Under the pieces are notes generated by a model that was not told the DNA's origin, made no database searches, and worked only from the letters and a program-made list of their open reading frames with translations. This document shows positions 43,091-52,462 of a DNA stretch of 64,000 nt, piece by piece. Each line of letters starts with the position of its first letter. Within the stretch, counting starts at the first letter, position 1. The position numbers were made by a program, and so were the translations under genes. The DNA lies in the NCBI GenBank assembly GCA_964410325.1, contig CAYPFN010000002.1, forward strand, positions 1 through 64,000, written 5' to 3'. The stretch is from CAAFZY01 sp964410325. Its GTDB lineage: Bacteria; Pseudomonadota; Alphaproteobacteria; RF32; CAG-239.

Positions 43091-45901
43091 ATGGAAGAAA
43101 ATGAAATTGCCGTGGCGAAGGCTGAAAACATCACTCCAACCATGATTACCGAGGAGATGCGCCGTTCATATTTGGATTATGCCATGAGCGTTATTGTGTC
43201 CCGCGCACTGCCGGATGTTCGCGACGGCTTAAAACCAGTGCATCGTCGCATTATTTACGCAATGTATGAAAATGGTTATGACTGCACGAAGCCTTATCGT
43301 AAATCAGCTCGTATCGTTGGTGAGGTTTTGGGTAAATACCATCCGCACGGCGATAGTTCGGTTTATGAAGCAATGGTACGTATGGCGCAGCCGTTTTCTA
43401 TGCGTTTGCCGTTGGTTGACGGGCAGGGGAATTTCGGTTCTATGGACGGCGATGGCGCGGCTGCCATGCGTTATACCGAAGCAAGGCTTGCCAAAGTTGC
43501 TCATAAGTTGATTGAAGATATTGAGTATGACACGGTTGACTTTATGCCTAACTATGATGAAAGCGTGCAGGAACCAACCGTTTTGCCGGCCCGTTTCCCG
43601 AATTTGCTGGTCAATGGTTCCAACGGTATTGCCGTCGGTATGGCAACCAATATGCCACCGCATAATTTAGGTGAGGTCATTGATGCCTGTTGTGCCTATA
43701 TTGATAATCCGGATATTACCCCCGACGAATTGGTTAATATTGTACCTGGACCTGATTTTCCGACCGGCGGACTCATTTTGGGGCAGGGCGGTGCTAAATC
43801 GGCGTATTTGACGGGTCGCGGTTCGGTTATGATGCGCGCGAAGTGCACAATTGAGGAAATCCGTAAAGATAAAGAGGCTATCATTGTCCACGAAATTCCT
43901 TATCAGGTTAATAAGGCTGCTTTAGTGACCCGCATTGCTGAGCTTGTTAAAGAAAAACGTGTTGACGGTATTTCCGACATTCGTGATGAATCTGACCGTC
44001 AAGGTGTGCGTGTTGTTATTGAAATTAAGAAAGATTTTCAAGCCGACGTTGTTTTAAATCAGCTTTACAAATATACACCGCTGCAGACAAGTTTCGGCAT
44101 GAACATGCTGGCTATCAATCACGGTCGGCCGATGATGATGACTTTAAAAGATATCATTGCGGCGTTCGTTGATTTCCGTGAAGAAGTTATCCGTCGTCGA
44201 ACCATTTACAGGTTAAACAAGGCGCGCGACCGTGCTCATGTTTTAGTTGGTTTGGCTATTGCCGTGGAAAATCTGGATCCGGTAATTGAGCTTATCCGTA
44301 CGGCGCCAAATCCGCAGGAAGCTAAAGATGCATTGCTTGCCAAAGCTTGGCCGGCTGGTGATGTTGAGGTTTTGGTCAAACTTATTGATGAACCCGATCG
44401 CAAGGTTGAAAATGGATATTATCATCTGTCCGAAGATCAGGCAAAAGCTATTTTGGACTTAAAACTGCAGCGCTTAACTGGTCTGGAGCGCGATAAGATC
44501 CATGAAGAACTGACAGGTCTTGGCGAAGATATTAAAAAATATCTTTCAATCTTGGCCAGCCGTGAAAAATTATACGGGATTATGCGCGATGAATTAGTGG
44601 AAGTTAAAGATGAATATGCCACGCCGCGCCTAACCAAAATTGAAGATATTGAATATGATACCGATATAGAGTCTTTAATTCAGCGTGAAGAAATGGTGGT
44701 GACCGTTACCGAAGCTGGTTACATCAAACGGGTGCCGCTCAATGCCTACAAAGCCCAGAAACGTGGCGGAAAAGGGAAAGCCGGCATGGCCACCAAAGAT
44801 GAAGATTTTGTAACACGGCTGTTTGTGGCCTCAACCCATACGCCAGTACTGTTTTTCTCTTCTAAAGGGTTGGTTTATAAAATGAAAGTTTATAAACTGC
44901 CTTTAGGTTCACCGACATCAAAAGGCAAGCCGTTTATTAATCTGCTACCGTTGGCCGAAGGCGAAAATATAACGACTATTATGAAGCTTCCTGAAAATGA
45001 GGCTGAGTGCAAAGATATGTCGATTATGTTTGCCACTGCTCAAGGTAATGTCCGCCGCAACTCGCTGATGGACTTTGTCAATGTGCAGTCCAACGGCAAA
45101 ATTGCCATGAAACTCGACGAAGGCGATAAACTGGTTAATGTATTCCTGTGCACTGAAGACAATGATGTTATGCTGGCGGCCAAAAACGGTAAATGTATTC
45201 GTTTTCCGGTTACGGAAGTACGCGTGTTTGCCGGCCGTAATTCTACCGGGGTGCGCGGCATGAAGCTGGCTGCTGATGACGAGGTGATTTCCATGTCAAT
45301 GCTGAAACATTCCGCTGCCACTTCCGAGCAGCGGGAAGAATATTTGAAAGTTTCTTCGGCCATAAAGCATAAACAAGCTGAAGTTGGCGAAGATATGGCG
45401 GTTACGCCTGAAGAAACCGGTTTGCTTTCAACCCTGACAGCTGAACAGTTCAAACAAATGCAGGAAAATGAAGAGTTTATCTTAACGGTAACTTCCAGCG
45501 GTTACGGCAAGAGGTCTTCCTCCTATGAATACCGCGTAACTGGTCGCGGCGGACAGGGCATTGCCAATATGGAAATGTCGGCGCGCAACAGAGAAATCGT
45601 CTGTTCGTTTCCGATTGAAGACAAGCACCAGTTGATGATGGTAACCGATGGGGGCAAATTAATTCGTATGCCAGTTGAAGATATCCGCATTGCCGGTCGC
45701 AAAACGCAGGGCGTTATCCTGTTCCGAACGGCAGAAAATGAACGTGTCGTTTCCGTGACCCGCTTGGAAGCTGACGCCGGCGATGATGAAGAGTTGGCGC
45801 AAAAAACCGGATCTGAAATTTTGGGTGACAGTGCTGATGATATTGACGAAGCATCGCTGGATATAGTCAGTGAGCCGGAAACCGCTCCAGAAGATGAATA
45901 A
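43091..45901 (+). CDS. gyrA: DNA gyrase subunit A
   Basis: 936 residues from ATG 43091 (ribosome site AAGGAAAAG; a TTG 17 codons earlier is unlikely). The N-terminal breakage-reunion domain has RALPDVRDGLKPVHRRI, the quinolone-region sequence GKYHPHGDSSVYEAMVRMAQ and the catalytic Tyr in AAMRYTEARL. The GyrA box reads QKRGGKG instead of QRRGGKG. C-terminal six-bladed beta-pinwheel repeats and an acidic tail follow. It introduces negative supercoils with GyrB. Confidence 0.97.
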   Translation: MEENEIAVAKAENITPTMITEEMRRSYLDYAMSVIVSRALPDVRDGLKPVHRRIIYAMYENGYDCTKPYRKSARIVGEVLGKYHPHGDSSVYEAMVRMAQPFSMRLPLVDGQGNFGSMDGDGAAAMRYTEARLAKVAHKLIEDIEYDTVDFMPNYDESVQEPTVLPARFPNLLVNGSNGIAVGMATNMPPHNLGEVIDACCAYIDNPDITPDELVNIVPGPDFPTGGLILGQGGAKSAYLTGRGSVMMRAKCTIEEIRKDKEAIIVHEIPYQVNKAALVTRIAELVKEKRVDGISDIRDESDRQGVRVVIEIKKDFQADVVLNQLYKYTPLQTSFGMNMLAINHGRPMMMTLKDIIAAFVDFREEVIRRRTIYRLNKARDRAHVLVGLAIAVENLDPVIELIRTAPNPQEAKDALLAKAWPAGDVEVLVKLIDEPDRKVENGYYHLSEDQAKAILDLKLQRLTGLERDKIHEELTGLGEDIKKYLSILASREKLYGIMRDELVEVKDEYATPRLTKIEDIEYDTDIESLIQREEMVVTVTEAGYIKRVPLNAYKAQKRGGKGKAGMATKDEDFVTRLFVASTHTPVLFFSSKGLVYKMKVYKLPLGSPTSKGKPFINLLPLAEGENITTIMKLPENEAECKDMSIMFATAQGNVRRNSLMDFVNVQSNGKIAMKLDEGDKLVNVFLCTEDNDVMLAAKNGKCIRFPVTEVRVFAGRNSTGVRGMKLAADDEVISMSMLKHSAATSEQREEYLKVSSAIKHKQAEVGEDMAVTPEETGLLSTLTAEQFKQMQENEEFILTVTSSGYGKRSSSYEYRVTGRGGQGIANMEMSARNREIVCSFPIEDKHQLMMVTDGGKLIRMPVEDIRIAGRKTQGVILFRTAENERVVSVTRLEADAGDDEELAQKTGSEILGDSADDIDEASLDIVSEPETAPEDE

Positions 45902-45918
45902 TCTTTAATTACCGATGA

Positions 45919-45953
45919 AAAACGGCCACTGCTTAGAGCAATAGCCGTTTTTT
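45919..45953. terminator. Terminator shared by gyrA and a convergent orphan gene
   Basis: AAAACGGC (45919-45926) pairs with GCCGTTTT (45944-45951), with an inner TGCT/AGCA pairing, and then T residues. The A run on the other side allows use from the minus strand. Confidence 0.8.
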
Positions 45954-46409
45954 TTAGATACCCCAAGATGCTTCCTTGACCTTGTTGGGATTGTGGTGAT
46001 ATAACCACAGTGCAAGGTCAATGGATTGCTGCATCCAGAACCCATCTGCGTTTTCTTGCACAAGGTGCAAGAACGCTATGAGTTCTTTTTTGTTCCTGCA
46101 GACAGGAGCGAAAAACCTCAGTTTCTCGCAACAAGTTGCGATCACAAGTTCTTGACCTGGAAAAAATTGGTCAAGACCAAGTGTCTCTATCTGGTCTGCA
46201 GATATTTTAATGCGAGCATCCAAGTGATTACCTCTCCTGAGGTATATCCCTTGGTAACCCAACTCATCTCCGTTTTCCGCACGGAGAGAGTTTTCTTCCT
46301 GCCTAGCATGCCCCCAAGAAAAACCTGTGGGCAATGCCTCTCTTCCCCAGCCTTCGAAATCGCTGATGAATACGGGGAAGTTAAATAATATTTTTTTTAT
46401 ATCTCCCAT
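45954..46409 (-). CDS. Orphan cytoplasmic protein, unknown function
   Basis: 151 residues, no signal peptide, no membrane segment and no recognised family. It is tryptophan-rich, with FEGWGREALPTGFSWGHARQ near the N-terminus and QQSIDLALWLYHH, ASWGI at the end. The central part has CCEKLRFFAPVCRNKKEL. GC content and codon use are higher than in the surroundings. It is monocistronic with a good promoter and is convergent with gyrA. It is probably an acquired gene; a helper, toxin or regulatory role cannot be told apart. Confidence 0.6.
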   Translation of the reverse strand: MGDIKKILFNFPVFISDFEGWGREALPTGFSWGHARQEENSLRAENGDELGYQGIYLRRGNHLDARIKISADQIETLGLDQFFPGQELVIATCCEKLRFFAPVCRNKKELIAFLHLVQENADGFWMQQSIDLALWLYHHNPNKVKEASWGI

Positions 46410-46438
46410 AATGTTATAATAATTTATTTATCATTAAC

Positions 46439-46467
46439 AGTATGACACAAATCGCTAGTTTTGTCAA
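46439..46467 (-). promoter_or_regulatory. Sigma-70 promoter of the orphan gene
   Basis: On the minus strand TTGACA (46467-46462) and CATACT (46444-46439) are separated by 17 bases. The start codon lies 30 bases downstream. Confidence 0.55.
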
Positions 46468-46531
46468 GATATAAAATATATTGTTTTTTTTAATCTTATC
46501 GTTAAGATATGCTCAAAACAAGGAACGCAAT

Positions 46532-48118
46532 ATGATTCGGATTAAAAACTTAAATATACCGCTGGCTTTCACGTCCGCTTTGCTCAAAGAACAGGTGGCA
46601 TATCGCTTGAATTTACCTGTAAGCGCGGTTTATGACTGTCGGCTGGTTAAATTGGCTGTGGATGCCCGCAACAAACATAATATCCATTATGTTTGCACGC
46701 TTGATTGTACGCTGGAAAGCGAGCGTATAATCAACCCCGATAAAAATATTGGGCCGGCTCCCCTGGAAGAAAATTACCTTTTGCCACACAAAACAAGCGT
46801 GTTGCCGCCAGTCGTTATCGGTACTGGTCCAGCAGGCATGCTGGCTGGTTTGGCCTTAGCTGAAGCCGGCTTGCAGCCGATACTTTTAGAGCGCGGGCGT
46901 GATGTTGAACGGCGTAAAGCCGATGTTGATATGTTTTGGCAGAGCGGCAACTTGGATATTGTTTCCAATGTTCAGTTTGGCGAAGGTGGCGCCGGTACAT
47001 TTTCAGACGGCAAGCTGGCAACCGGTATAAAAAAGGATAAATATACCCGCAAAGTTTTTGCCGAATTCATTGCCGCCGGTGCCCCGGCAGAGGTAGCTTA
47101 TCTTGCCAAACCGCATATCGGTACGGACAAACTGGTAGCCATGGTCAAAAACATCCGTCGCAAAATTGAGAGTTTGGGCGGAAAATATCTTTTTGAACAT
47201 CGAGTGACGCGATTGATTGTTAAAAACGATTACCTGACAGCCTTGGAAATAACCAAGGCCGACGGCCGCCGTGATGTTTTGCCGTGCCGTCATGCGATTC
47301 TGGCTATTGGCCACAGTGCACGCGATACATTTGAAATGTTATATGAACAAGGTGTGGCTATGCAACAAAAGCCGTTTGCCGTCGGTGCGCGGATTGAACA
47401 TAAACAAAGCTTGATTAATAAAGCGCAGTATGGCCGGAAAAACGTAAAAGATCTGGGCGCGGCAGATTATAAACTGGCAGTTCATTTACCAAACGGAAAT
47501 TCCGCTTATACCTTTTGTATGTGTCCCGGCGGCTGTGTTGTGGCGGCTGCTTCGGAAAAAGGACGAGTCGTTACCAATGGTATGAGCGAATATGCCCGTG
47601 ATGGGGAAAATGCCAATGCCGCATTGCTGGTTGGCGTTGATGAAAAAGATTTTACCTCTAAACATCCCTTGGCGGGAATGTATTTTCAACGCAAACTTGA
47701 AGAAAGGGCTTTTATTGCTGGTGGTAAAGATTATAAAGCGCCAGCGCAATTGGCGGGTGATTTCTTGAAAAATAAGGAAAGCATCCGTTTCGGTTCGGTT
47801 ATGCCAACATATCGTCCAGGCGTTGCTTTAGGCTCAATTGCCGGCATACTGCCGCCAAAAATTGCGGAAACCCTGCGCGTTGCTATGCTGGAAATGGATA
47901 AAAAACTTCATGGTTTTGCCGCGTCTGATGCTGTTTTGACCGCACCAGAAACCAGGAGTTCATCACCAGTGCGCATTATCCGCGATAAAACGTTGCAAAG
48001 CAACATAAAAGGGCTTTATCCTTGCGGTGAGGGCGCCGGTTATGCTGGTGGCATCACCTCGGCGGCAGCTGATGGCCTGCGCGTGGCGGAAGCTCTGGTC
48101 TGCGCGCTTGATAATTAA
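46532..48118 (+). CDS. FAD-dependent dehydrogenase, COG2509 type
   Basis: 528 residues from ATG 46532 (AAGGAACG upstream). An N-terminal alpha/beta segment of about 80 residues is followed by the FAD-binding VVIGTGPAGMLAGLALAEAG near 90, LLERG, the hallmark VQFGEGGAGTFSDGKLATGI, and a C-terminal GEGAGYAGGITSAAADGLRVAEAL that contacts the flavin. The family comprises uncharacterised cytosolic flavoproteins often annotated as FAD dehydrogenases. Its electron acceptor is unknown. Neighbours give no clear pathway. Confidence 0.88.
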   Translation: MIRIKNLNIPLAFTSALLKEQVAYRLNLPVSAVYDCRLVKLAVDARNKHNIHYVCTLDCTLESERIINPDKNIGPAPLEENYLLPHKTSVLPPVVIGTGPAGMLAGLALAEAGLQPILLERGRDVERRKADVDMFWQSGNLDIVSNVQFGEGGAGTFSDGKLATGIKKDKYTRKVFAEFIAAGAPAEVAYLAKPHIGTDKLVAMVKNIRRKIESLGGKYLFEHRVTRLIVKNDYLTALEITKADGRRDVLPCRHAILAIGHSARDTFEMLYEQGVAMQQKPFAVGARIEHKQSLINKAQYGRKNVKDLGAADYKLAVHLPNGNSAYTFCMCPGGCVVAAASEKGRVVTNGMSEYARDGENANAALLVGVDEKDFTSKHPLAGMYFQRKLEERAFIAGGKDYKAPAQLAGDFLKNKESIRFGSVMPTYRPGVALGSIAGILPPKIAETLRVAMLEMDKKLHGFAASDAVLTAPETRSSSPVRIIRDKTLQSNIKGLYPCGEGAGYAGGITSAAADGLRVAEALVCALDN

Positions 48119-48223
48119 AACGGAAAGGCCTTGCATAACTTGATAAATAAGCTTGCAAAGCTTGGTAGAGCGGCTAAAATTCACGCATTAAACATATAAT
48201 AACCTGCGAAACCCGAGGCTAGT

Positions 48224-49567
48224 TTGAATATATATTTTTTCATAATTTCAATATGTTGTTTCCTTATGCTAATGTTTTGCATTAGTATATTTGCAGTTTA
48301 TTTGCGTCGCGGTAGAAAAATCTATACTTTAGAACTGTCTAAAGCTCAGAGTGATGTTTTGATTGAAGAGAAAACCAAAATGCTGGCAGAGGCAAATATT
48401 CGTTGTGGCGAGCTTGTGGCTGAAAATACGCGCCTTTTGGCGGAAAACGCCAAAATCAAGTCCGATATTGCCAATCAACAACAATATATGGAAGAAAAAT
48501 TAGCATTTTTAGAGAAAAATAAAGAAGATTTGGCTTTAAAATTCCGCGATATTTCCAATGAGGTTATTAAAGCGCAGAATCGCCAATTCGGTGAAGAACA
48601 GAAAAATGCTTTCACACTGATGATTAAACCTTTTCAAGAGCAAATTGCTGAATTTAAAAATAAAGTTGAAAACGTTCATCAGGATAATCTGAAGAATAAA
48701 TCTTCATTTGATGAACAATTTAAAACCTTGTTGAATCTGAATCAGAATTTAAGCAAAGATGCGCAGGATTTAAGTGCTGCGTTAAAAGGAAACAAAAAAA
48801 TTCAGGGGAATTGGGGAGAGTTTCAGCTGGAGCGGATTTTGGAGATTTCCGGCTTGATAGAAGATATTAATTATATTAAGCAGGAAACTTTCCGTAACGA
48901 AGAAAACCGCATGCTGCGACCGGATGTCATCATTAAACTTCCCAATGAACGCAGTGTTATTATTGATTCAAAAGTTTCATTAAACGACTATATCAATTAT
49001 ATGAATTGCGAAGACGAAGCTTTGCGCCAAGTGTATTTAAAAAAACATATCCAGTGCATTCGCGGGCATATTGACGAACTTGCTGGAAAGGATTATCAGA
49101 AACTGATAAAAAACAATGCGCTTGATTATGTTGTGATTTTTATCCCGATAGAAAGCGCATATGTAGAAGCCGTCCGTTCCGATGACAAACTGTATGACTA
49201 CGCCGCCAAAAGAAACATTGCCCTTACAACGCCCTCGTCATTGCTGCCGATTTTACGAACCATTGAAAACCTGTGGCAAATTGAAAAACAAAATAAAAAT
49301 GTGGCGCGGATAGCCGAGCTTGGCGGTTCTTTATACGATAAGCTTGCCAACTTTACGGAAGATATGCAACGTATAGACAAATCCATTGATATGGCACGCA
49401 AAAACTATGATTTGGCGCTTAAAAAATTATCGACAGGCAAGGGCAATGCGCTGTCGCTGGCTGCACAGCTCAAACAATTCGGTGCTAAGGCTGGAAAAAC
49501 TATAGAATTGGAATATGATGAGGAAAACAATGTTCCTCAGTTAACAAACGAGGCGGTTAATGACTAA
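48224..49567 (+). CDS. rmuC: DNA recombination protein RmuC
   Basis: 447 residues beginning at TTG 48224 with GAGG upstream. An N-terminal membrane helix (FFIISICCFLMLMFCISIF) leads to a long coiled coil at about 25-185 and a PD-(D/E)XK nuclease-like domain at about 190-400. That domain contains GNWGEFQLERILEISGL, RPDVIIKLPNERSVIIDSKVSLNDY and VVIFIPIESAY. RmuC limits genomic inversions and is thought to cut DNA structures. The stop overlaps the next start by eight bases. Confidence 0.93.
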   Translation: MNIYFFIISICCFLMLMFCISIFAVYLRRGRKIYTLELSKAQSDVLIEEKTKMLAEANIRCGELVAENTRLLAENAKIKSDIANQQQYMEEKLAFLEKNKEDLALKFRDISNEVIKAQNRQFGEEQKNAFTLMIKPFQEQIAEFKNKVENVHQDNLKNKSSFDEQFKTLLNLNQNLSKDAQDLSAALKGNKKIQGNWGEFQLERILEISGLIEDINYIKQETFRNEENRMLRPDVIIKLPNERSVIIDSKVSLNDYINYMNCEDEALRQVYLKKHIQCIRGHIDELAGKDYQKLIKNNALDYVVIFIPIESAYVEAVRSDDKLYDYAAKRNIALTTPSSLLPILRTIENLWQIEKQNKNVARIAELGGSLYDKLANFTEDMQRIDKSIDMARKNYDLALKKLSTGKGNALSLAAQLKQFGAKAGKTIELEYDEENNVPQLTNEAVND

Positions 49568-50648
49568 AAAGATTATTTTTACCGGCGGCGGTTCTGCCGG
49601 TCATGTAACGCTTAATTTAAATTTAATTCCGTTATTTTTGAGACGGGGCTGGAAAGTTGTTTATATCGGCTCTTATCAAGGCATTGAAAAAGAATTAATT
49701 GCGAAACTTCCCGAGGTTAAATATTATTCTATTGCCACTGGCAAATTGCGGCGTTATTTTTCCTGGCAGAATTTTTGCGATATAATCAAAATTCCGTTCG
49801 GCATTATGCAGGCAGTTTGGATTATATTTAAGGAAAAACCAGATATGGTTTTTTCTAAAGGAGGATTTGTTTCGTTTCCAGTGGTGGTGGCTGCCAAAAT
49901 CAATGCTTGTCCGGTCGTGATGCATGAATCCGATGTAACTCCCGGATTGGCCAACAGAATGTCTTTGCCGTTTGTATTTAAATTTTTCACCACGTTTGAA
50001 GATACGGTAAAATATATTAAAGATAAAAATAAAGTTGAATATATCGGTCCGGTTATATCTGACCGCCTGCAAAATGGCAGTGCGGAACGTGCCCGAAAAG
50101 CATGTGGTTTTAAAGCCAGAAAGCCGATTATTATGATTATTGGTGGCAGTCTGGGGGCCAAAAGCCTGAATCTGGCCGTGCGCAATAATTTGTCGGAATT
50201 GCTGAAACATTATCAGATTATTCATATTTGTGGTAAAGGGCAAATTGAAAAAAACGGAGATTGTGCTGGCTATCGGCAATTTGAATATATTGATGCCGAA
50301 TTGAAAGATTTTATGCAGGCTGCGGATGTGGTGATTTCGCGCGCCGGTTCAAACTCTATTTTTGAGCTGTTGAGTTTATATAAACCGATGGTTTTGGTGC
50401 CACTTCCGAGCGGTTCCAGTCGCGGAGAGCAGATGTTAAACGCAAAATCATTTGAATCTAAAGGCTATTGTAAGATTATTGCCGATGAAAAAATAAATAC
50501 TGATACGCTTTTTTTGAATACAATTGCCGAAGTTTATCAAAACCGTAGAAAATATGTTGAAAATATGAAGAATGGCGGGTTTAAGGCGTGTAATAATGAG
50601 AAATTGGCAGAAAAAATAATTGAAATTGCCCAAACCAAAGGAAGTTAA
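49560..50648 (+). CDS. murG: MurG-like N-acetylglucosaminyltransferase (GT28)
   Basis: 362 residues. The N-terminal motif TGGGSAGHVTLNLNLIP is the lipid I-binding glycine-rich loop, in the variant form typical of the second MurG type rather than the GGTGGHVFP of E. coli MurG. VFSKGGFVSFPVVVAA, IGGSLGAKSLN and SRAGSNSIFELLSLYKPMVLVPLP cover the donor site. MurG makes lipid II from lipid I at the inner face of the membrane. It is not next to other mur genes here, so it may be a paralogue. It overlaps rmuC and precedes mnmA by two bases. Confidence 0.85.
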   Translation: MTKKIIFTGGGSAGHVTLNLNLIPLFLRRGWKVVYIGSYQGIEKELIAKLPEVKYYSIATGKLRRYFSWQNFCDIIKIPFGIMQAVWIIFKEKPDMVFSKGGFVSFPVVVAAKINACPVVMHESDVTPGLANRMSLPFVFKFFTTFEDTVKYIKDKNKVEYIGPVISDRLQNGSAERARKACGFKARKPIIMIIGGSLGAKSLNLAVRNNLSELLKHYQIIHICGKGQIEKNGDCAGYRQFEYIDAELKDFMQAADVVISRAGSNSIFELLSLYKPMVLVPLPSGSSRGEQMLNAKSFESKGYCKIIADEKINTDTLFLNTIAEVYQNRRKYVENMKNGGFKACNNEKLAEKIIEIAQTKGS

Positions 50649-50650
50649 AA

Positions 50651-51730
50651 ATGAGAATATTAGTCGGTTTAAGCGGTGGCGTGGATTCGGCGGCCACGGC
50701 ATATTTATTAAAAAGAAACGGTTTTGAAGTAATTGGCGCCACCATGTCCATTTGGGATAAAGATACCGAATTTGGTAAAAGCTTAAAAGCTAAAGGTTGT
50801 TTCAGTCCGCATCAGGAGCAGGATATCGCCGCTGCCCGAAAAGTTGCCGAAACACTTGATATACCTTATTATGTTTTTGATTGCAGCAAAGAGTATCAAA
50901 ACCTCGTTCTGACAAATTTTAAAGCGGAATATCTTGCTGGTCGCACGCCTAATCCATGTGTTATTTGTAATTCAACGATTAAATTTGATGCTCTGCCAAA
51001 TATGGCGTCGGCAAATGGTATAGAATTTGATAAGTTTGCCACCGGTCATTATGCCCGCATCGGGCATGATAAAGTGACAGATCGCTGGCAGCTGTTTCGC
51101 GGCCTGGAAAAAAAACGCGATCAGTCCTATTTTTTATATCGCCTCACGCAGGAACAGTTAAGTAAAGTAATGATGCCACTAGGACGCTATGCCAAAAATG
51201 AAGTGCGTTTGTTTGCTAAGAAAGCCGGCCTTGAAATATATGACAAGAAAGACAGTCAGGATTTTTATTCCGGTGAGATAAACGATATTTTGCATGAACC
51301 GCCACTGCCTGGAAATTTTGTAACAGTTGACGGCAAAGTGTTGGGGAGGCACGAAGGCATTTGGAATTATACGGTCGGGCAACGACGGGGAATGGGTCTT
51401 TCCGCGGAAAGGCCTTTGTATGTCTTGGAAATCCGGCCACAAAGCAATGAGGTCGTAGTCGGCTTTGAAGAAAACGCTGGTTGTTCCGGATTGGTTGCAG
51501 ATGGCTTAAATTGGCTTTCTATTCCGCCTGTGGAAGAAGAATTTGAAGCGACGGCAAAAGTCCGTTCCGCTCAGGAACCGTTTAAAGTGCGCGTTTTCCC
51601 TTTGCTAGATAAGATGATGAAAATTGAATTTTTAACGTCGCAAAAAGCTGTGGCGCCCGGACAGTCGGTTGTATTATACGATGGCGATATGGTTTTGGGT
51701 GGCGGTTTTATCAAAGAAACATTTTGTTAA
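50651..51730 (+). CDS. mnmA: tRNA 2-thiouridylase MnmA, atypical cysteine set
   Basis: 359 residues. The PP-loop SGGVDS lies at 9-14, the tRNA-binding PNPCVICNSTIKFDAL near 100, ATGHYARI follows, and the C-terminal domain ends with GQSVVLYDGDMVLGGGFI. MnmA adds sulfur to U34 of tRNAs for Lys, Glu and Gln. The second catalytic cysteine (Cys199 of E. coli, in the DSTGICFIGE motif) is missing: the site reads KKDSQDFYSGEINDIL. A CxxC pair (NPCVICN) replaces the usual single Cys, and another Cys lies in KAKGCFSPHQ. It lies in an overlapping operon with murG and mpg. Confidence 0.9.
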   Translation: MRILVGLSGGVDSAATAYLLKRNGFEVIGATMSIWDKDTEFGKSLKAKGCFSPHQEQDIAAARKVAETLDIPYYVFDCSKEYQNLVLTNFKAEYLAGRTPNPCVICNSTIKFDALPNMASANGIEFDKFATGHYARIGHDKVTDRWQLFRGLEKKRDQSYFLYRLTQEQLSKVMMPLGRYAKNEVRLFAKKAGLEIYDKKDSQDFYSGEINDILHEPPLPGNFVTVDGKVLGRHEGIWNYTVGQRRGMGLSAERPLYVLEIRPQSNEVVVGFEENAGCSGLVADGLNWLSIPPVEEEFEATAKVRSAQEPFKVRVFPLLDKMMKIEFLTSQKAVAPGQSVVLYDGDMVLGGGFIKETFC

Positions 51731-51737
51731 TTAGAGA

Positions 51738-52352
51738 ATGGAAGTTTTAAAAAATATTTTATATCAACGTATTCCTCGGAAACATTACTGCAGAGATCCT
51801 TTTGTTTTTGCTAAAGAGGAATTGTTGGGCGCGTACTTGTGTTCAAATGTCGGCGGTATTCTGACAGCGGGAAAAATTACCGAACTGGAGGTCTATATCG
51901 GCAGCTGTGACAAAGCCTGTCACGCTTATCCGAATAAACTGACAAAGCGCACAGCGACAATGTTTAAAACCGGCGGCTGTGCCTATGTGTTTTTTGTATA
52001 CGGCATGTATAATCAGTTTAATGTCGTCGTCAGTCCTGAGGGTGAAGCTAATGCCGTTTTAATTCGGGCGCTTGAACCAGTCATGGGGATAGAGGCCATG
52101 CAAAAGCGCCGTAAAACGGCTATTATCGGAAACTTAACGACAGGTCCGGGAAAACTTTGCCAGGCATTAGGCATAACAGCCAAAGAGCATGACGGAATAG
52201 ATTTGCAGGGCAATCTTATATGGCTTGCACCAAATAACGGAAAAGAAGATTTTGCGTCCGTTCCGCGGATCGGAATTGATTATGCGCAGGATTATAAAGA
52301 TAAACCCTGGCGTTTTTATATTAAAAACAGTGCTTATATTAGTCGTAAATAA
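51738..52352 (+). CDS. mpg: 3-methyladenine DNA glycosylase (AAG/MPG family)
   Basis: 204 residues. The AAG fold is recognised from YCRDPFVFAKEELLGAYL, ITELEVYIGSCDKACHA (catalytic Glu region), FFVYGMYNQFNVV, AVLIRALEPVMG and TTGPGKLCQALGI. It removes alkylated purines, opening base excision repair. Residue numbers are slightly lower than in the human enzyme, as usual for bacteria. It begins eight bases after mnmA and is the last gene of the unit. Confidence 0.93.
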   Translation: MEVLKNILYQRIPRKHYCRDPFVFAKEELLGAYLCSNVGGILTAGKITELEVYIGSCDKACHAYPNKLTKRTATMFKTGGCAYVFFVYGMYNQFNVVVSPEGEANAVLIRALEPVMGIEAMQKRRKTAIIGNLTTGPGKLCQALGITAKEHDGIDLQGNLIWLAPNNGKEDFASVPRIGIDYAQDYKDKPWRFYIKNSAYISRK

Positions 52353-52402
52353 ATTTTTCATGTTTTTTTAAATTGTTCATATTAAAATATAAATAATTAT
52401 AT

Positions 52403-52430
52403 TTGACAATAAAAACGAATTTATTGTATT
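52403..52430 (+). promoter_or_regulatory. Sigma-70 promoter of the PH-domain gene
   Basis: TTGACA at 52403-52408 and TGTATT at 52425-52430, spacer 16. It supports ATG 52463 as start, since the earlier in-frame start would overlap the promoter. Confidence 0.5.
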
Positions 52431-52462
52431 TTACATACAGCATAAAAATAAGGAGAAAGCCC

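Noticed and set aside
48119..48223. Possible tRNA-like stretch (GGTAGAGCGGCTAAAATTCACG) before rmuC
   Set aside because: No acceptor or T-arm pairing can be formed.
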